Notes: a model not told the origin generated them from the letters alone. A stretch of 42,217 nucleotides of DNA from JAICTV01 sp035634055 (GCA_035634055.1 DASQDR010000098.1:1-42217); one strand, 5' to 3'. Shown: positions 1 to 8,284, numbered from the stretch's first letter. Translations and numbers: made by a program.

Positions 1-381
1 GCGGGGGGCGCGGGGGGCGCGGGCGGCCGATACGCGTTGATGTTCACGCCTCACCTGATCCCGATGACGCGCGGGATCCTGTCCACCGTTTACGTCCGGT
101 CGCGCGCGACGACGCAGCAGTGCATGGAGGCGGCGCGGGCGTTCTACCAGGATCGCCCCTTCGTGCGCGTGGTCGAAAGGCCGCCGCACACCAAGTGGGC
201 GCTGGCGTCGAACCTGGCGTTCGTCCACTACGCCGCCGACCCGGAGCGCGGCACGGCGATCGCGATCGGGGCCATCGACAACCTCGGCAAGGGCGCCGCC
301 GGGCAGGCGGTGCAGAACGCGAACCTGATGCTCGGCCAACCGGAGACCGCCGGCCTGGAGGGGACGCCGATCTGGCCGTGA
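1..381 (+). CDS. argC: N-acetyl-gamma-glutamyl-phosphate reductase, C-terminal part (cut by window edge)
   Basis: This is the C-terminal portion of ArgC, the NADPH-dependent reductase that converts N-acetyl-glutamyl-phosphate to the semialdehyde in arginine synthesis. The frame is open from base 1. It reads through a short Ala-Gly-Gly repeat (about nine residues) into the family block FTPHLIPMTRGI, and ends with the typical motif AIDNLGKGAAGQAVQNANLM. The TTG and ATG at 37-42 are internal codons, since the catalytic Cys and NADP-binding region lie off the window upstream. The Ala/Gly repeat directly before FTPHL is unusual for ArgC and is encoded by a near-perfect GC repeat, so a strain-specific linker or an assembly problem at the contig edge are both possible. 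Family identity is secure. Confidence 0.93.
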   Translation, partial: AGGAGGAGGRYALMFTPHLIPMTRGILSTVYVRSRATTQQCMEAARAFYQDRPFVRVVERPPHTKWALASNLAFVHYAADPERGTAIAIGAIDNLGKGAAGQAVQNANLMLGQPETAGLEGTPIWP

Positions 382-394
382 CAGAGCGGCCGCG

Positions 395-938
395 TCACAG
401 GTTGGCGATGACCAGGGTGACGCCGCCGGCCAGGAGCGTCACCACCACCAGCAGGACGATCAGGTGTCGGCGCGAGCGCGCCGGCCGGCGGCGCGGATGG
501 CCTGCTCGGCGTCGCGCCAGGCTTGCCCGGCCGCCCCGGGCGCGCCGTGGTGCGCCAGCAACTGCTCCAGGCCGGTGGCGATGGCGCCGAGCAAGCGGGC
601 GTGCAGGTCCATCTTCCTGGGGTTCTCCCCCACCGTCCCCACGCCGAACGATGCCGCCGAGCCGCCCCACGCGTAGTTCGCCTCGATCCAGAGCACGACC
701 GTGACCCGCCCGCGGTCCCAGTTGACGTGGGCGGTCTGCGGCAGCTCGGCGACGTTCCTGGCGCGGGCGGCGCTCTTCTTGCCGCGGCGAAGCTCCAGCG
801 TGTCCCACTCGCCGGCAACCGGAAAGGCGACCTCGCGCGGGCCGCGCTCGAAGCCGCGCGCGGCGAGGAACTCCGTCGCCGCGCGCGCATCGCCTGCGGC
901 GCGTCCATCGTGGTCACGAACGTGTGCTCGATCACCAT
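395..938 (-). pseudogene. Frameshifted hypothetical protein with C-terminal membrane anchor
   Basis: I do not recognise the family. Reading on the minus strand from an ATG at 936-938, coherent protein sequence runs MVIEHTFVTTMDAPQAMRA and then continues only in a second frame (ATEFLAARGFERGPREVAF... to NYAWGGSAASFG...LEQLLAHH). A third frame finally supplies a hydrophobic tail, HLIVLLVVVTLLAGGVTLVIANL, before a stop at 395. The first switch falls in a GCGCGCGC run near 885, where removing two bases or adding one restores the frame. The second falls near 475. The composite would be about 180 residues with a tail anchor. The start overlaps the stop of the upstream CPBP fragment (ATGGTGA), so the two were translationally coupled. 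It is either a decaying gene or has two sequencing errors in GC-rich DNA. Confidence 0.55.
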
Positions 939-1174
939 GGCAGCAGTCCCCCGCCTTGCTCCGACAGCAGGACCAGGAAGTTGTGCCCGAAGTGGGCGAT
1001 CATCCCCGGCAACAGCGACCCGCTGCGCTGCCGCAGCCACGCGAGCGCGGCCCCCATCAGGAACAGGTGCGGCATGCTCGGCACCGACAGGTGAAGGATC
1101 GCGAACATCGCGGGCGGCGCGGGCGGCGCGGGCGGCGCGGGCGGCGGATCCTCGGGCGTGGGATAGCTCAACAC
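932..1174 (-). pseudogene. CPBP-family intramembrane protease, C-terminal remnant
   Basis: This is an 80-residue reading frame with a GTG start. From about residue 23 it matches the C-terminal half of CPBP (CAAX/Abi) intramembrane metalloproteases: FAILHLS (second His motif), then LFLMGAALAWLRQRSGSLLPG and the final HFGHN motif. The first catalytic motif (EExxxR) and all earlier membrane helices are missing. In their place is a Pro-Pro-Ala repeat encoded by four copies of a 9-bp unit at 1110-1145, and an in-frame stop lies four codons before the start. None of the three minus-strand frames upstream shows CPBP-like sequence. I read it as a truncated pseudogene, although collapse or misassembly at the repeat could also remove the N-terminus. 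Its stop overlaps the next gene's start. Confidence 0.6.
1110..1147. repeat. Four tandem copies of a 9-bp unit (gcgggcggc)
   Basis: Four perfect copies of gcgggcggc run from 1110 to 1145, followed by GG. The repeat sits exactly where the CPBP protease fragment loses similarity to its family and encodes Pro-Pro-Ala on the minus strand. Such a tract is prone to slippage and to assembly collapse. Confidence 0.85.
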
Positions 1175-1369
1175 GATGACGTTTCAGCAGCGAAGTGGCT
1201 GCGCCGCCTTTGCGGTGCCTTCTGGCGCGGCTGGCGGGGGCATGATAAATCCCCGCCGGTATTCGTGCCAGTCGGCGCTTCGGGTGCGGACCGACAGCGC
1301 CGAGGGCGCGCGCGGGGGTGTCGATGGCGCGTGCCCGGTCACGCGCGCCCGCCCGCCCGCCCGCGGCGG
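1175..1369. other. Intergenic region, no feature seen
   Basis: This is about 195 bp between the CPBP remnant and the end of the DedA gene. I found no coding signal, hairpin with a T-tract or promoter that I would defend. It contains a C-rich run near 1346-1364. Confidence 0.5.
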
Positions 1370-2155
1370 TCAGGCCTCGTTCCCCGCGCGCTCGCCGAGG
1401 GTGGTGGCGGCCAGGATCTCGCTGCCGCCGCGCTTGGCGGCGCGGCGGGCCTGCCAGAGCTCGAAGACCATCGGCAGCACCGAGATCACGATGATGGCGA
1501 CGATCACCAGCTCGAAGTGCTTCTTCACGAACGCGAAGCCGCCGAAGAAGTAGCCGGCCGCGACGCAGATCACCACCCAGGCGATGGCGCCGACGATGTT
1601 GAAGAGCCAGAAGCGGAAGAAGTTCATCCGCCCCACGCCCGCCACGAACGGGGCGAAGGTGCGGACGATGGGGACAAAGCGGGCGAGGATGATCGTCTTG
1701 CCGCCGTACTTCTCGTAGAACGCCTGCGCCTTCAGCAGGTGGTTGCGGTTGAGCAGGCGGCTCTTGATCGACCGCTTCCCCGGCGGGCGGGCGAGGTTCG
1801 GCTCGCCGGCGGCGGCGGCGGCGGGCGCGTCGTCCTCCTCCTTGAACACCGCCGGGCCGAGCTTGTAGCCGATCCAGTAGTTGACGGCGTCGCCGAGGAT
1901 GGCGGCGACGATCAGCAGCACGGTGACCAGCGGCAGGTTGATCCCGATCTCGTGCCGGGCGCCGATCGCCCCCAGCGCGAACAGCAGCGAGTCGCCGGGC
2001 AGGAACGGCGTGATCACCAGCCCGGTCTCGGCGAAGATGATCGCGAACAGCACCGCGTAGAGCGTCGGCTGGCCGATGTAGGAGACCATCGACGCCCAGG
2101 CGGAGTCGTCGCCAAGGTGGCGGAGCAGGTTGTACAGCCGAGAAAAGAATTCCAT
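1370..2155 (-). CDS. DedA-family (SNARE-associated/VTT) membrane protein
   Basis: This is a 261-residue polytopic membrane protein of the DedA family. Members are thought to flip undecaprenyl phosphate or phospholipids and to maintain membrane potential. Visible signatures are ETGLVITPFLPGDSLLFALG (the DedA N-terminal block with F/LPGD), GDAVNYWIGYKLG, and the second half YEKYGGKTIILARFVPIVRTFAPFVAGVGRM. Four or more hydrophobic helices follow the usual pattern. An Asp/Ala-rich insertion (EEDDAPAAAAAGEPN) and a basic stretch sit between the two halves. I chose the ATG at 2153-2155 because GGAG lies 11 nt upstream; the GTG nine bases further up would sit only 2 nt from GGAGAC. It is divergent from the ferredoxin gene, with a CAACCGGTTG palindrome (2208-2217) between them. 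Confidence 0.9.
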   Translation of the reverse strand: MEFFSRLYNLLRHLGDDSAWASMVSYIGQPTLYAVLFAIIFAETGLVITPFLPGDSLLFALGAIGARHEIGINLPLVTVLLIVAAILGDAVNYWIGYKLGPAVFKEEDDAPAAAAAGEPNLARPPGKRSIKSRLLNRNHLLKAQAFYEKYGGKTIILARFVPIVRTFAPFVAGVGRMNFFRFWLFNIVGAIAWVVICVAAGYFFGGFAFVKKHFELVIVAIIVISVLPMVFELWQARRAAKRGGSEILAATTLGERAGNEA

Positions 2156-2207
2156 CGAGATCACGTCTCCAAGCGCGTGTTGCCGGCCGCCCTCTTACCG
2201 TATCGGC

Positions 2208-2217
2208 CAACCGGTTG
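2208..2217. promoter_or_regulatory. 10-bp palindrome CAACCGGTTG between divergent genes
   Basis: This perfect palindrome lies between the DedA gene and the ferredoxin gene, close to where the DedA promoter would be. A weak minus-strand pair TGGCAA-N17-TAAGAG overlaps it. It may be an operator, but a 10-bp palindrome in GC-rich DNA can arise by chance. Confidence 0.25.
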
Positions 2218-2291
2218 CCAGCGGACCAGACCCCGGCCCGCCCCCGCCCGGGGCAGCGCCGTCGGCTTTTCCCTGCGGCGGATCGGCGCGG

Positions 2292-2297
2292 TAAGAT
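2292..2297 (+). promoter_or_regulatory. -10 element of the ferredoxin gene (leaderless type)
   Basis: TAAGAT lies 8 nt before the ferredoxin ATG at 2306 and there is no Shine-Dalgarno sequence. The -35 region is poor (around TTTTCC at 2267). If used, transcription would start at or next to the start codon. Confidence 0.4.
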
Positions 2298-2305
2298 GTG
2301 TGGCG

Positions 2306-2575
2306 ATGGCCAAGAAGAAGCTGCCCAAGGTGCTGGCCCTGCTGGACGAGGACATGTGCACCGGCTGCGAGGCGTGCATGACCGTCTGCCCGGTCGACTG
2401 CATCCACATCATCCCCGGGCCGCGGCACGAGGCGGCCTTTCAGGTCTGCACCATCGACCTCCCGCGCTGCATCGGCTGCACGCTCTGCCACCAAGTCTGC
2501 CCGTGGGACTGCATCACGATGATCCCCACCGATCAGTTCCTCCAGAACGACAACACGGCCCCCCAACTCGAATAG
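2306..2575 (+). CDS. Two-cluster [4Fe-4S] ferredoxin (RnfB/NapF-like)
   Basis: This is an 89-residue bacterial-type ferredoxin, a soluble low-potential electron carrier. The first cluster motif is C18-x2-C21-x2-C24-x3-C28-P and the second is C55-x2-C58-x2-C61-x3-C65-P. Further cysteines at 32, 48 and 69 resemble the RnfB-type ferredoxin domain (CxVDCI, PWDCI). The N-terminus is basic (MAKKKLPK) with no signal peptide. It stands alone, divergent from the DedA gene and about 380 bp before clpC, so its redox partner cannot be told from context. The ATG at 2306 is preferred: it begins a natural N-terminus and has TAAGAT 8 nt upstream, suggesting a leaderless message. A GTG two codons earlier is possible. 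Confidence 0.9.
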   Translation: MAKKKLPKVLALLDEDMCTGCEACMTVCPVDCIHIIPGPRHEAAFQVCTIDLPRCIGCTLCHQVCPWDCITMIPTDQFLQNDNTAPQLE

Positions 2576-2956
2576 CCGCGGCGGGCGCACGGGCGCGTCG
2601 CGCGCATTGGCGTCGTGCCCCGGCAGCTCGATCCCTCCCCCGCTCGCGCCCGTCGCTCCGCCATGGGTTTTCCCGGCTGCTCCCCTCGGCCGCGATCGCG
2701 CGCACAGAATGTCGTGCAGCCGCAGGGGTGTTACAGCCGATAAGATCAAGTCACCAGCGTCGGCTCCGGCGGGCTCGACGCGGTCGTGGTCATTTGATTA
2801 CCGGTCCCCCCGGTCTACAATCGATCGTTGCGGCAATGGCGGTGCTGAACTGACCGGGGCGTGAGCCGTACTACTCATTGTCCCCGGCGTGCAACCGAAG
2901 ACTGAAGTCGAGCGGGTCGGCGGTCGTTGCAGCGCGCCGGCCGACAGGAGATGGAC
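2576..2956. other. Intergenic region and 5' leader upstream of clpC
   Basis: This is 381 bp between the ferredoxin and clpC. It holds the clpC promoter (2794-2821) and a leader of roughly 130 nt after it. I looked for a CIRCE element (TTAGCACTC-N9-GAGTGCTAA) and for CtsR heptamer repeats and saw neither. No small ORF here looks real. Confidence 0.6.
2794..2821 (+). promoter_or_regulatory. Sigma-70-type promoter of clpC
   Basis: TTGATT (2794-2799) and TACAAT (2816-2821) are separated by 16 bp. The spacer itself is an inverted repeat, ACCGG...CCGGT (2800-2814), which could serve as an operator. The predicted start near 2828 gives a leader of about 130 nt. This is among the clearest vegetative promoters in the window. 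Confidence 0.6.
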
Positions 2957-5488
2957 ATGTTTGAACGTTTCACGGATCGGGCCCGCAAAGTCATGGCGCT
3001 GGCGAACCAGGAGGCCCAGCGCTTCAACCACGAGTACATTGGCACGGAACACATCCTCCTGGGTTTGGTGAAGGAAGGGAGCGGCGTCGGCGCCAACGTC
3101 CTGAAGAACCTGGACGTGGACCTGCGCAAGGTACGCCTGGAGGTCGAGAAGCTCGTCAAGAGCGGCCCGGACATGGTCACCATGGGGAAGCTGCCCCAGA
3201 CCCCCCGGGCCAAGAAGGTCATCGAGTACGCGATCGAGGAAGCCAGAAACCTGAACCACAACTATGTGGGCACGGAACACCTCTTGCTGGGGCTGCTCCG
3301 CGAGCACGACGGGGTTGCGGCTCAGGTGTTGATGAACCTCGGCCTGAAGCTCGAAGAGGTTCGGGAAGAGGTCTTAAATCTGCTGGGAGCAGGCGTGGAA
3401 AGCGAAGAACCACAAGCTCAGGAAAAGCAGGGAACCAAGGGCAAGAGCAAGACCCCCGCGCTCGATTCCTTCGGGCGCGACCTGACCGAGCTGGCCAAAG
3501 AGGGGCAGCTCGACCCGGTCATCGGGCGCAAGAACGAGATCGAGCGCGTCATCCAGATCCTCTGCCGGCGGCAGAAGAACAACCCGGTGCTGCTCGGCGA
3601 GGCGGGCGTCGGTAAGACCGCCATCGTCGAGGGGCTGGCGCAGATGATCGTCGGCAACACCGTGCCGGAGATCCTGCACGACCGCCGGCTGGTCGTGCTG
3701 GACCTGGCCATGATGGTCGCCGGCACCAAGTACCGTGGGCAGTTCGAGGAGCGCATCAAGGCGGTCATGAACGAGGTCCGCCGGGCGAAGAACGTCATCC
3801 TCTTCATCGACGAGCTGCACACGCTGGTCGGGGCCGGCGGCGCCGAGGGCGCCATCGACGCCTCCAACGTGCTTAAGCCCGCGCTGAGCCGCGGCGAGAT
3901 CCAGTGCATCGGCGCCACCACCTTCGACGAGTACCGCAAGTACATCGAGAAGGACGCGGCGCTGGCGCGGCGGTTCCAGCCGATCACTGTGGACCCGCCC
4001 TCAAAGGAAGACGCCGTCAGCATCCTCAAGGGGCTGCGCGACCGCTACGAGGCGCACCACCGCGTGCAGATCACCGACGCGGCGCTGGAATCGGCCGTGG
4101 AGATGAGCGACCGCTACATCACCGGCCGCTGCCTCCCGGACAAGGCGATCGACGTGCTGGACGAGGCGGGCGCGCGCATTCGCCTGCGCAGCATGACCAA
4201 GCCGCCGAACCTCGCCGAGCTCGAGGAGCAGATCGAGCGCTTGAGCATCTCCAAGGACGAGGCGGTCAAGAACGCCGAGTACGAGGAGGCCGCCAAGCTG
4301 CGCGACCAGGCCGAGGCGCTGCGGGCCAAGAAGGAAGAGATGCAGCGCGCGTGGCGCGACAAGGCCAAGGAGATCGACGGCGTCGTCGACGAGGAGGTCA
4401 TCGCCGAGGTCGTCTCCAAGATGACCGGCGTGCCGCTGACCCGCCTGGAGAAGGAAGAGGCGCAGCGCCTGCTGGAGCTCGAAAACGAGCTGCACAAGCG
4501 CGTGGTCTCGCAGGACGAGGCGATCAAGGCGATCAGCAAGACCATCCGCCGCGCCCGCTCCGGCCTAAAGGACCCGCACCGCCCGATGGGCAGCTTCCTG
4601 TTCCTCGGCCCCTCCGGCGTCGGCAAGACCCTGCTGAGCAAGGCGCTGGCGGAGTTCATGTTCGGCGACGAGGACGCCCTCGTGCAGATCGACATGAGCG
4701 AGTACATGGAGAAGCACAACGTCTCCCGACTGATCGGCGCGCCTCCGGGCTACGTCGGTTACGAGGAGGGCGGCCAGCTCACCGAGCGCATCCGCCGCCG
4801 CCCCTACTCCGTCGTCCTGCTGGACGAGGTCGAGAAGGCGCACCCGGACGTGTTCAACATGCTGCTCCAGATCATGGAGGAAGGCCGGCTCACCGACTCC
4901 TTCGGGCGGCACGTCGACTTCCGCAACGTGGTCATGATCATGACCAGCAACATCGGCTCGGACCTGATCAAGGGCGGCGGCCCGCAGTTCGGGCTTCGCC
5001 CCACCGCCAAGGGCGCGCAGGAGGAGCGGAACTACCAGCAGATCAAGGACACGGTCATGAAGGAGCTCGAGCGCTTCTTCCGCCCGGAGTTCATCGGTCG
5101 GCTGGACGACGTAATCGTCTTCCGCCCGCTCGGCCGCCCGCAGCTCGAGCAGATCGTCGAGTTCGAGCTGCGCAAGGTGACCCGGCGGCTGATCGACCAC
5201 GGGCTGAAGATCGAGATCAGCGCCGAAGCCAAGGAGTTTTTGATCGAGAAGGGAACCAACGCCGACTTCGGCGCCCGCCCGCTCCGCCGGGCGATCGAGC
5301 AGAACGTCGAGGACCCGCTCTCGGAAGAGATCCTCCGCGGCAACTTCAAGGGCAAGGACCTGATCCGCATCACGGTCGCCAAGACCAACAGCCCGGACGA
5401 GAAGGAAAAGCACCTGTACTTCGAGGCCCTCAAGGCGGGCAGCGAAGAGCAGAAGCAGCTCGCCCAGGCCGGTTCGGACGCGACGTAA
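2957..5488 (+). CDS. clpC: ATP-dependent Clp protease ATP-binding subunit ClpC (AAA+ unfoldase)
   Basis: This is an 843-residue class I Hsp100 unfoldase that feeds substrates to ClpP. In order it has two N-terminal Clp repeats (starting FERFTDRARKVM and AKKVIEYAIEEARNL), an AAA+ 1 module with Walker A GEAGVGKT near residue 214 and Walker B ILFIDELH, a ClpC-type middle region with a UVR-like segment (AEYEEAAKLRDQAEAL), and an AAA+ 2 module with Walker A GPSGVGKT near residue 551 and Walker B VVLLDEVEKAH. The length and the UVR segment separate ClpC from ClpA and ClpB. The ATG at 2957 has AGGAG at a 6-nt spacing; the ATG at 2951 would touch it. No mcsA/mcsB or ctsR lies next to it, so regulation differs from Bacillus. 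It is monocistronic, ending in the terminator at 5520. Confidence 0.97.
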   Translation: MFERFTDRARKVMALANQEAQRFNHEYIGTEHILLGLVKEGSGVGANVLKNLDVDLRKVRLEVEKLVKSGPDMVTMGKLPQTPRAKKVIEYAIEEARNLNHNYVGTEHLLLGLLREHDGVAAQVLMNLGLKLEEVREEVLNLLGAGVESEEPQAQEKQGTKGKSKTPALDSFGRDLTELAKEGQLDPVIGRKNEIERVIQILCRRQKNNPVLLGEAGVGKTAIVEGLAQMIVGNTVPEILHDRRLVVLDLAMMVAGTKYRGQFEERIKAVMNEVRRAKNVILFIDELHTLVGAGGAEGAIDASNVLKPALSRGEIQCIGATTFDEYRKYIEKDAALARRFQPITVDPPSKEDAVSILKGLRDRYEAHHRVQITDAALESAVEMSDRYITGRCLPDKAIDVLDEAGARIRLRSMTKPPNLAELEEQIERLSISKDEAVKNAEYEEAAKLRDQAEALRAKKEEMQRAWRDKAKEIDGVVDEEVIAEVVSKMTGVPLTRLEKEEAQRLLELENELHKRVVSQDEAIKAISKTIRRARSGLKDPHRPMGSFLFLGPSGVGKTLLSKALAEFMFGDEDALVQIDMSEYMEKHNVSRLIGAPPGYVGYEEGGQLTERIRRRPYSVVLLDEVEKAHPDVFNMLLQIMEEGRLTDSFGRHVDFRNVVMIMTSNIGSDLIKGGGPQFGLRPTAKGAQEERNYQQIKDTVMKELERFFRPEFIGRLDDVIVFRPLGRPQLEQIVEFELRKVTRRLIDHGLKIEISAEAKEFLIEKGTNADFGARPLRRAIEQNVEDPLSEEILRGNFKGKDLIRITVAKTNSPDEKEKHLYFEALKAGSEEQKQLAQAGSDAT

Positions 5489-5519
5489 GGTCGCCCGCCC
5501 GCAACGACGCCAAAAGCAG

Positions 5520-5555
5520 GGAACCCGCGGACTTCGGTCCGCGGGTTCCTTTCTT
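5520..5555 (+). terminator. Strong intrinsic terminator with UUCG tetraloop after clpC
   Basis: A perfect 13-bp stem GGAACCCGCGGAC / GTCCGCGGGTTCC (5520-5532 and 5537-5549) closes on a TTCG loop. TTTCTT follows. On the other strand the hairpin is followed by CTGCTTTTG, so it may also stop transcripts from the convergent HAD gene. Confidence 0.9.
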
Positions 5556-5629
5556 GTTGCGCGGCGAGTGCGCGCCGGCGGACGCGCGCTGTCCTTTCAA
5601 CCGCCGGGCGACCCGGGGTCGCCACCGGA

Positions 5630-6448
5630 TCAGTTACACAACCCGTACCGCGCCAGCGCCGCGCGAACGCCGTGATCGTTGTTCGACGGCGCGACCCAGT
5701 CGGCGGCGTCCTTCACCAGCGGGTGGGCGTTGTCCATCGCTACCGACACCCCCGCCGCCTGGAGCATGCCCACGTCGTTGGGGGCGTCGCCGATCGCCAT
5801 CACCTGCTCCATCGGCACGCCGTACCACTTGGCCACCTTCGCCAGGGCGACCGCCTTGCTGACCTCGGGGTGCATGATCTGGAGCAGGTCGCGGTCCGTC
5901 TTGAGGATGGTCACGTCGTCGCCGAACGCCGTCGCCAGCACGTCCTCCAGCCGCAGGATGATCCGCGGCTCCCCGAGCAGCATCAGCTTGGTGACGGGCT
6001 GCTGGCACATCTCGGCCACCGGGCAGACCACGTCGGGGCCGAACAGCTTGCCGGTCTCGGTGGTGAAGGATTGATCGGTGCGGTCGGTGAACCAGCGATC
6101 CATCACCTCGGCGGTCACGATCACCTCGTCGAACATGTCGCGCGCGTGCTCGATCACGCCGCGCGCGAGCCTGCCGGGGATCGGGCGGTGAAAGATCGGC
6201 CGCCGGTTCGGCTCGTCCCAGATCAGCGCGCCGTTGTAGTTGATCTGCAACGTGTCCAGCCCGAGTTGCTGGTAGATGTGCCGCACGCTCCGCGGCGGGC
6301 GCGCCGAGGCGATCACCAGCTTCACGTCGCGCAGCGGCAGGCACGCCAGCGCGCCGGCCGTGGGGTCGGTCACGCGCTTGGAATCGTCGAGCAGCGTGCC
6401 GTCGAGGTCGACGGCCACGAGCCGGATGGGCGGAACGTCGTCACTCAT
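5630..6448 (-). CDS. Cof-type HAD-superfamily hydrolase (sugar-phosphatase-like)
   Basis: This is a 272-residue HAD phosphatase of the Cof/YidA class (subclass IIB cap), cytoplasmic, probably acting on small phosphorylated metabolites. Motif I is D14-L-D16-G-T-L-L, with nucleophile Asp14 and acid/base Asp16. The motif II region VIASARPPRSV (S/T in ASA), a motif III Lys (near SKAVAL) and motif IV GDAPNDVGML are all present in family order. The late block AAGVSVAMDNA is also typical. It is convergent with clpC and shares its terminator region. The start is supported by a promoter directly upstream (CCGACA-N17-TAGAAT) with the -10 only 9 nt from ATG and no Shine-Dalgarno, so the message is probably leaderless. 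The substrate cannot be predicted. Confidence 0.92.
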   Translation of the reverse strand: MSDDVPPIRLVAVDLDGTLLDDSKRVTDPTAGALACLPLRDVKLVIASARPPRSVRHIYQQLGLDTLQINYNGALIWDEPNRRPIFHRPIPGRLARGVIEHARDMFDEVIVTAEVMDRWFTDRTDQSFTTETGKLFGPDVVCPVAEMCQQPVTKLMLLGEPRIILRLEDVLATAFGDDVTILKTDRDLLQIMHPEVSKAVALAKVAKWYGVPMEQVMAIGDAPNDVGMLQAAGVSVAMDNAHPLVKDAADWVAPSNNDHGVRAALARYGLCN

Positions 6449-6457
6449 CGCCGGGGG

Positions 6458-6486
6458 ATTCTACCGCGACTCCATCCCGTTGTCGG
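6458..6486 (-). promoter_or_regulatory. Promoter of the HAD phosphatase gene (leaderless type)
   Basis: On the minus strand CCGACA (6481-6486) is followed after 17 bp by TAGAAT (6458-6463). The ATG begins 9 nt further on, leaving room for a leader of only about 1-3 nt. Confidence 0.55.
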
Positions 6487-6619
6487 AACGGGCATTCAAA
6501 AGCTCCCCGACGCCACGCGCCACGCGTCGCCGCCGCCGCACGGTCTGCGCCCGCGCCAACGCCTGCGCAGCCGCGACGCCACGCGTCGCCGGCACACGCG
6601 CGCGAGAGTGCCCCCCGCG

Positions 6620-8275
6620 TCACGGGGTGATCGCCATCGTCGTCGCGGGCGCGACGTAGTCGTAGATGTCTCCGTCGGACCGGTGGAGCATCCGGTGCAG
6701 TCCGAGCCGCTTCTTGAAATCCTGACCGTCCAGGGCGTAGTCGCGCCGCGCGGCGGCGCCCTTGTTGACGTAGACCAATACCGCCCGCCCGCTGCGCAGG
6801 TCGCCCGCCATGCGGGCGAGGTCCTGCGCGAACGTCGGGTTCGGCTGCGCGCTCGAGGCGCTGATCTCCGAAGGCACCGTGATGATCACCGGGTGGCGAG
6901 TGAGCAGGTACATCGCGCCGGGGACGTTCGTGTAAATGTATCGATTGTCCGGCACGTCGCGGGCGGCCGCGATGATCGGCGATTGCCGCCAGGTTCGGTG
7001 CGCGTAGCCCGCCCCGTCGCTCCAGTACGCGCGCACCATCGCCCCGCCGCGGCCGGCGGCGACGACGAGCAGCGCGCCGGCGAAGGTCCATGCGGCGACG
7101 CGGAACCGGCGGCCACCCCGCGACGCCTCCCCGAGCAGGCACGCCGCCAACACGATCCACGCGGCGTGGACCGGCACGAGCACGCGCCGGTCGATCGGCG
7201 TGTGAAAATCCACCAGCGAGATCGACGCCACGAGGAGCCCCGCGAACGCCATCGCGAACAGCAGCAGCGACGCGGACAGTTGGAACGCCGGCGCCGCATC
7301 CTCGTCTCGCGTTCGTCGCCAGGCGAGCAGCGGCGCCGCCATGGCGACGCCCAGCACCAGCAGCGCCGCCGGGAGCGTCAGCAGCGGACGGACGGCGGCG
7401 TCGGAGACGAGCCACTCCCAAGTCACGCGCAGGGCGTCGCGCGCGTGCGGCAGGCCGACCGGGTGGAAGGCAATGTCGCGGTTGGTCGCGCTGCCGAGCA
7501 CGATGGCGTTTCGAACCGCCCACGCCGCCGGGAGGACGGCGCAGCACGCGGCGAAGAGGAGCGCGTCGATCGCCCGCGACTGCCACCGGCGGCGCGGGAG
7601 CAGCAACAGCGCCGCAATGCCCGCCGGCAGCATCGCCCATCCCGCGTAGCGGACCAGCACGCCCGCGCCGGCGAGCACTCCCGCCACCACCACGAACCGC
7701 GCCCGCGGTCGGGAAGCGTGTGACGCGAGCAGCCCGAGCGCAAGGAGGCTGAGCAGGATGAACAGCGGCTCGGAGAGCGCGAAGGCGTGGACGAAGAGCG
7801 CGGACGGCGAGACGGCCGCAAAACCCGCCGCGAACACCGCTGCCGCCCGCGCGCCGGTGAAGCGCCGCACCAGCTCCGCCGCGACAACGATGTTGGCCGC
7901 CATCAGCAGCGCGTGGAGCCAGCGCGCCGCCGTCAGCGGGTCCGCCCCGCCCAGCGAAGCGGCCGCCAGGACGCTCGGGTAGAGCGGCGGGAAGTGCGCC
8001 CGCTCCGCCGGCGCCTCGATCGGCGTCGGCGCTACCGCTTCCCGCCCCAGCACGTGCCGCGCCGAGCGAACGTAGCGAGCGGAGTCGTGCGAAGTTCCAA
8101 TCCCCCACCGCGTCGCCAGCAGCACGAGTGCGAAACCCAGGAGCGCGACCGCCGCCACCGCCATAGCGTACCCGCGGCGGGTTCCCGCTCCCTCCCTGCT
8201 CGTTGGATGTTCGATCTTGAATGTGCGGTGGTCGTTCATCGGACGGGATTGAGACGGGTCGACTCGGGCTGGCAT
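6620..8275 (-). CDS. GT-C-like membrane glycosyltransferase (PMT/ArnT-type)
   Basis: This is a 551-residue polytopic protein resembling the GT39/GT83 family of polyprenyl-phosphate-sugar-dependent glycosyltransferases. A first helix (about residues 38-56) leads into a luminal loop with an acidic site, GTSHDSARYVRSARHVL. This is followed by PPLYPSVLAAASLGG, the PMT-like loop, and then some ten hydrophobic helices and a soluble C-terminal domain. The Asp in the first loop is the expected catalytic residue. The acceptor is unknown. The start is uncertain: ATGs lie at 8275, 8239 (MNDHRTF) and 8164 (MAVAAVALL), none with a convincing Shine-Dalgarno. The longest version begins 9 nt after the mutL stop, suggesting co-transcription. 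Fold-level assignment is good, family-level only moderate. Confidence 0.7.
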   Translation of the reverse strand: MPARVDPSQSRPMNDHRTFKIEHPTSREGAGTRRGYAMAVAAVALLGFALVLLATRWGIGTSHDSARYVRSARHVLGREAVAPTPIEAPAERAHFPPLYPSVLAAASLGGADPLTAARWLHALLMAANIVVAAELVRRFTGARAAAVFAAGFAAVSPSALFVHAFALSEPLFILLSLLALGLLASHASRPRARFVVVAGVLAGAGVLVRYAGWAMLPAGIAALLLLPRRRWQSRAIDALLFAACCAVLPAAWAVRNAIVLGSATNRDIAFHPVGLPHARDALRVTWEWLVSDAAVRPLLTLPAALLVLGVAMAAPLLAWRRTRDEDAAPAFQLSASLLLFAMAFAGLLVASISLVDFHTPIDRRVLVPVHAAWIVLAACLLGEASRGGRRFRVAAWTFAGALLVVAAGRGGAMVRAYWSDGAGYAHRTWRQSPIIAAARDVPDNRYIYTNVPGAMYLLTRHPVIITVPSEISASSAQPNPTFAQDLARMAGDLRSGRAVLVYVNKGAAARRDYALDGQDFKKRLGLHRMLHRSDGDIYDYVAPATTMAITP

Positions 8276-8284
8276 TCGGTCGAG

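Noticed and set aside
228..2210. 660-residue minus-strand frame spanning argC to the DedA gene
   Set aside because: It is a GC-rich shadow: Arg/Ala/Pro-rich, antisense to argC and out of frame with DedA. Only a short stretch after the ATG at 938 is real, as part of the frameshifted gene.
701..2305. Long plus-strand extension upstream of the ferredoxin
   Set aside because: It runs antisense across the DedA gene with Arg/Glu/His-rich shadow composition. The ferredoxin begins at the ATG at 2306.
2576..2956. CIRCE or CtsR operator upstream of clpC
   Set aside because: No TTAGCACTC/GAGTGCTAA pair and no tandem heptamers were found; only a short ACCGG/CCGGT repeat in the promoter spacer.
5672..7723. 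683-residue plus-strand frame opposite the HAD and GT-C genes
   Set aside because: Antisense of well-supported genes, with no motif and His/Arg-rich shadow composition.
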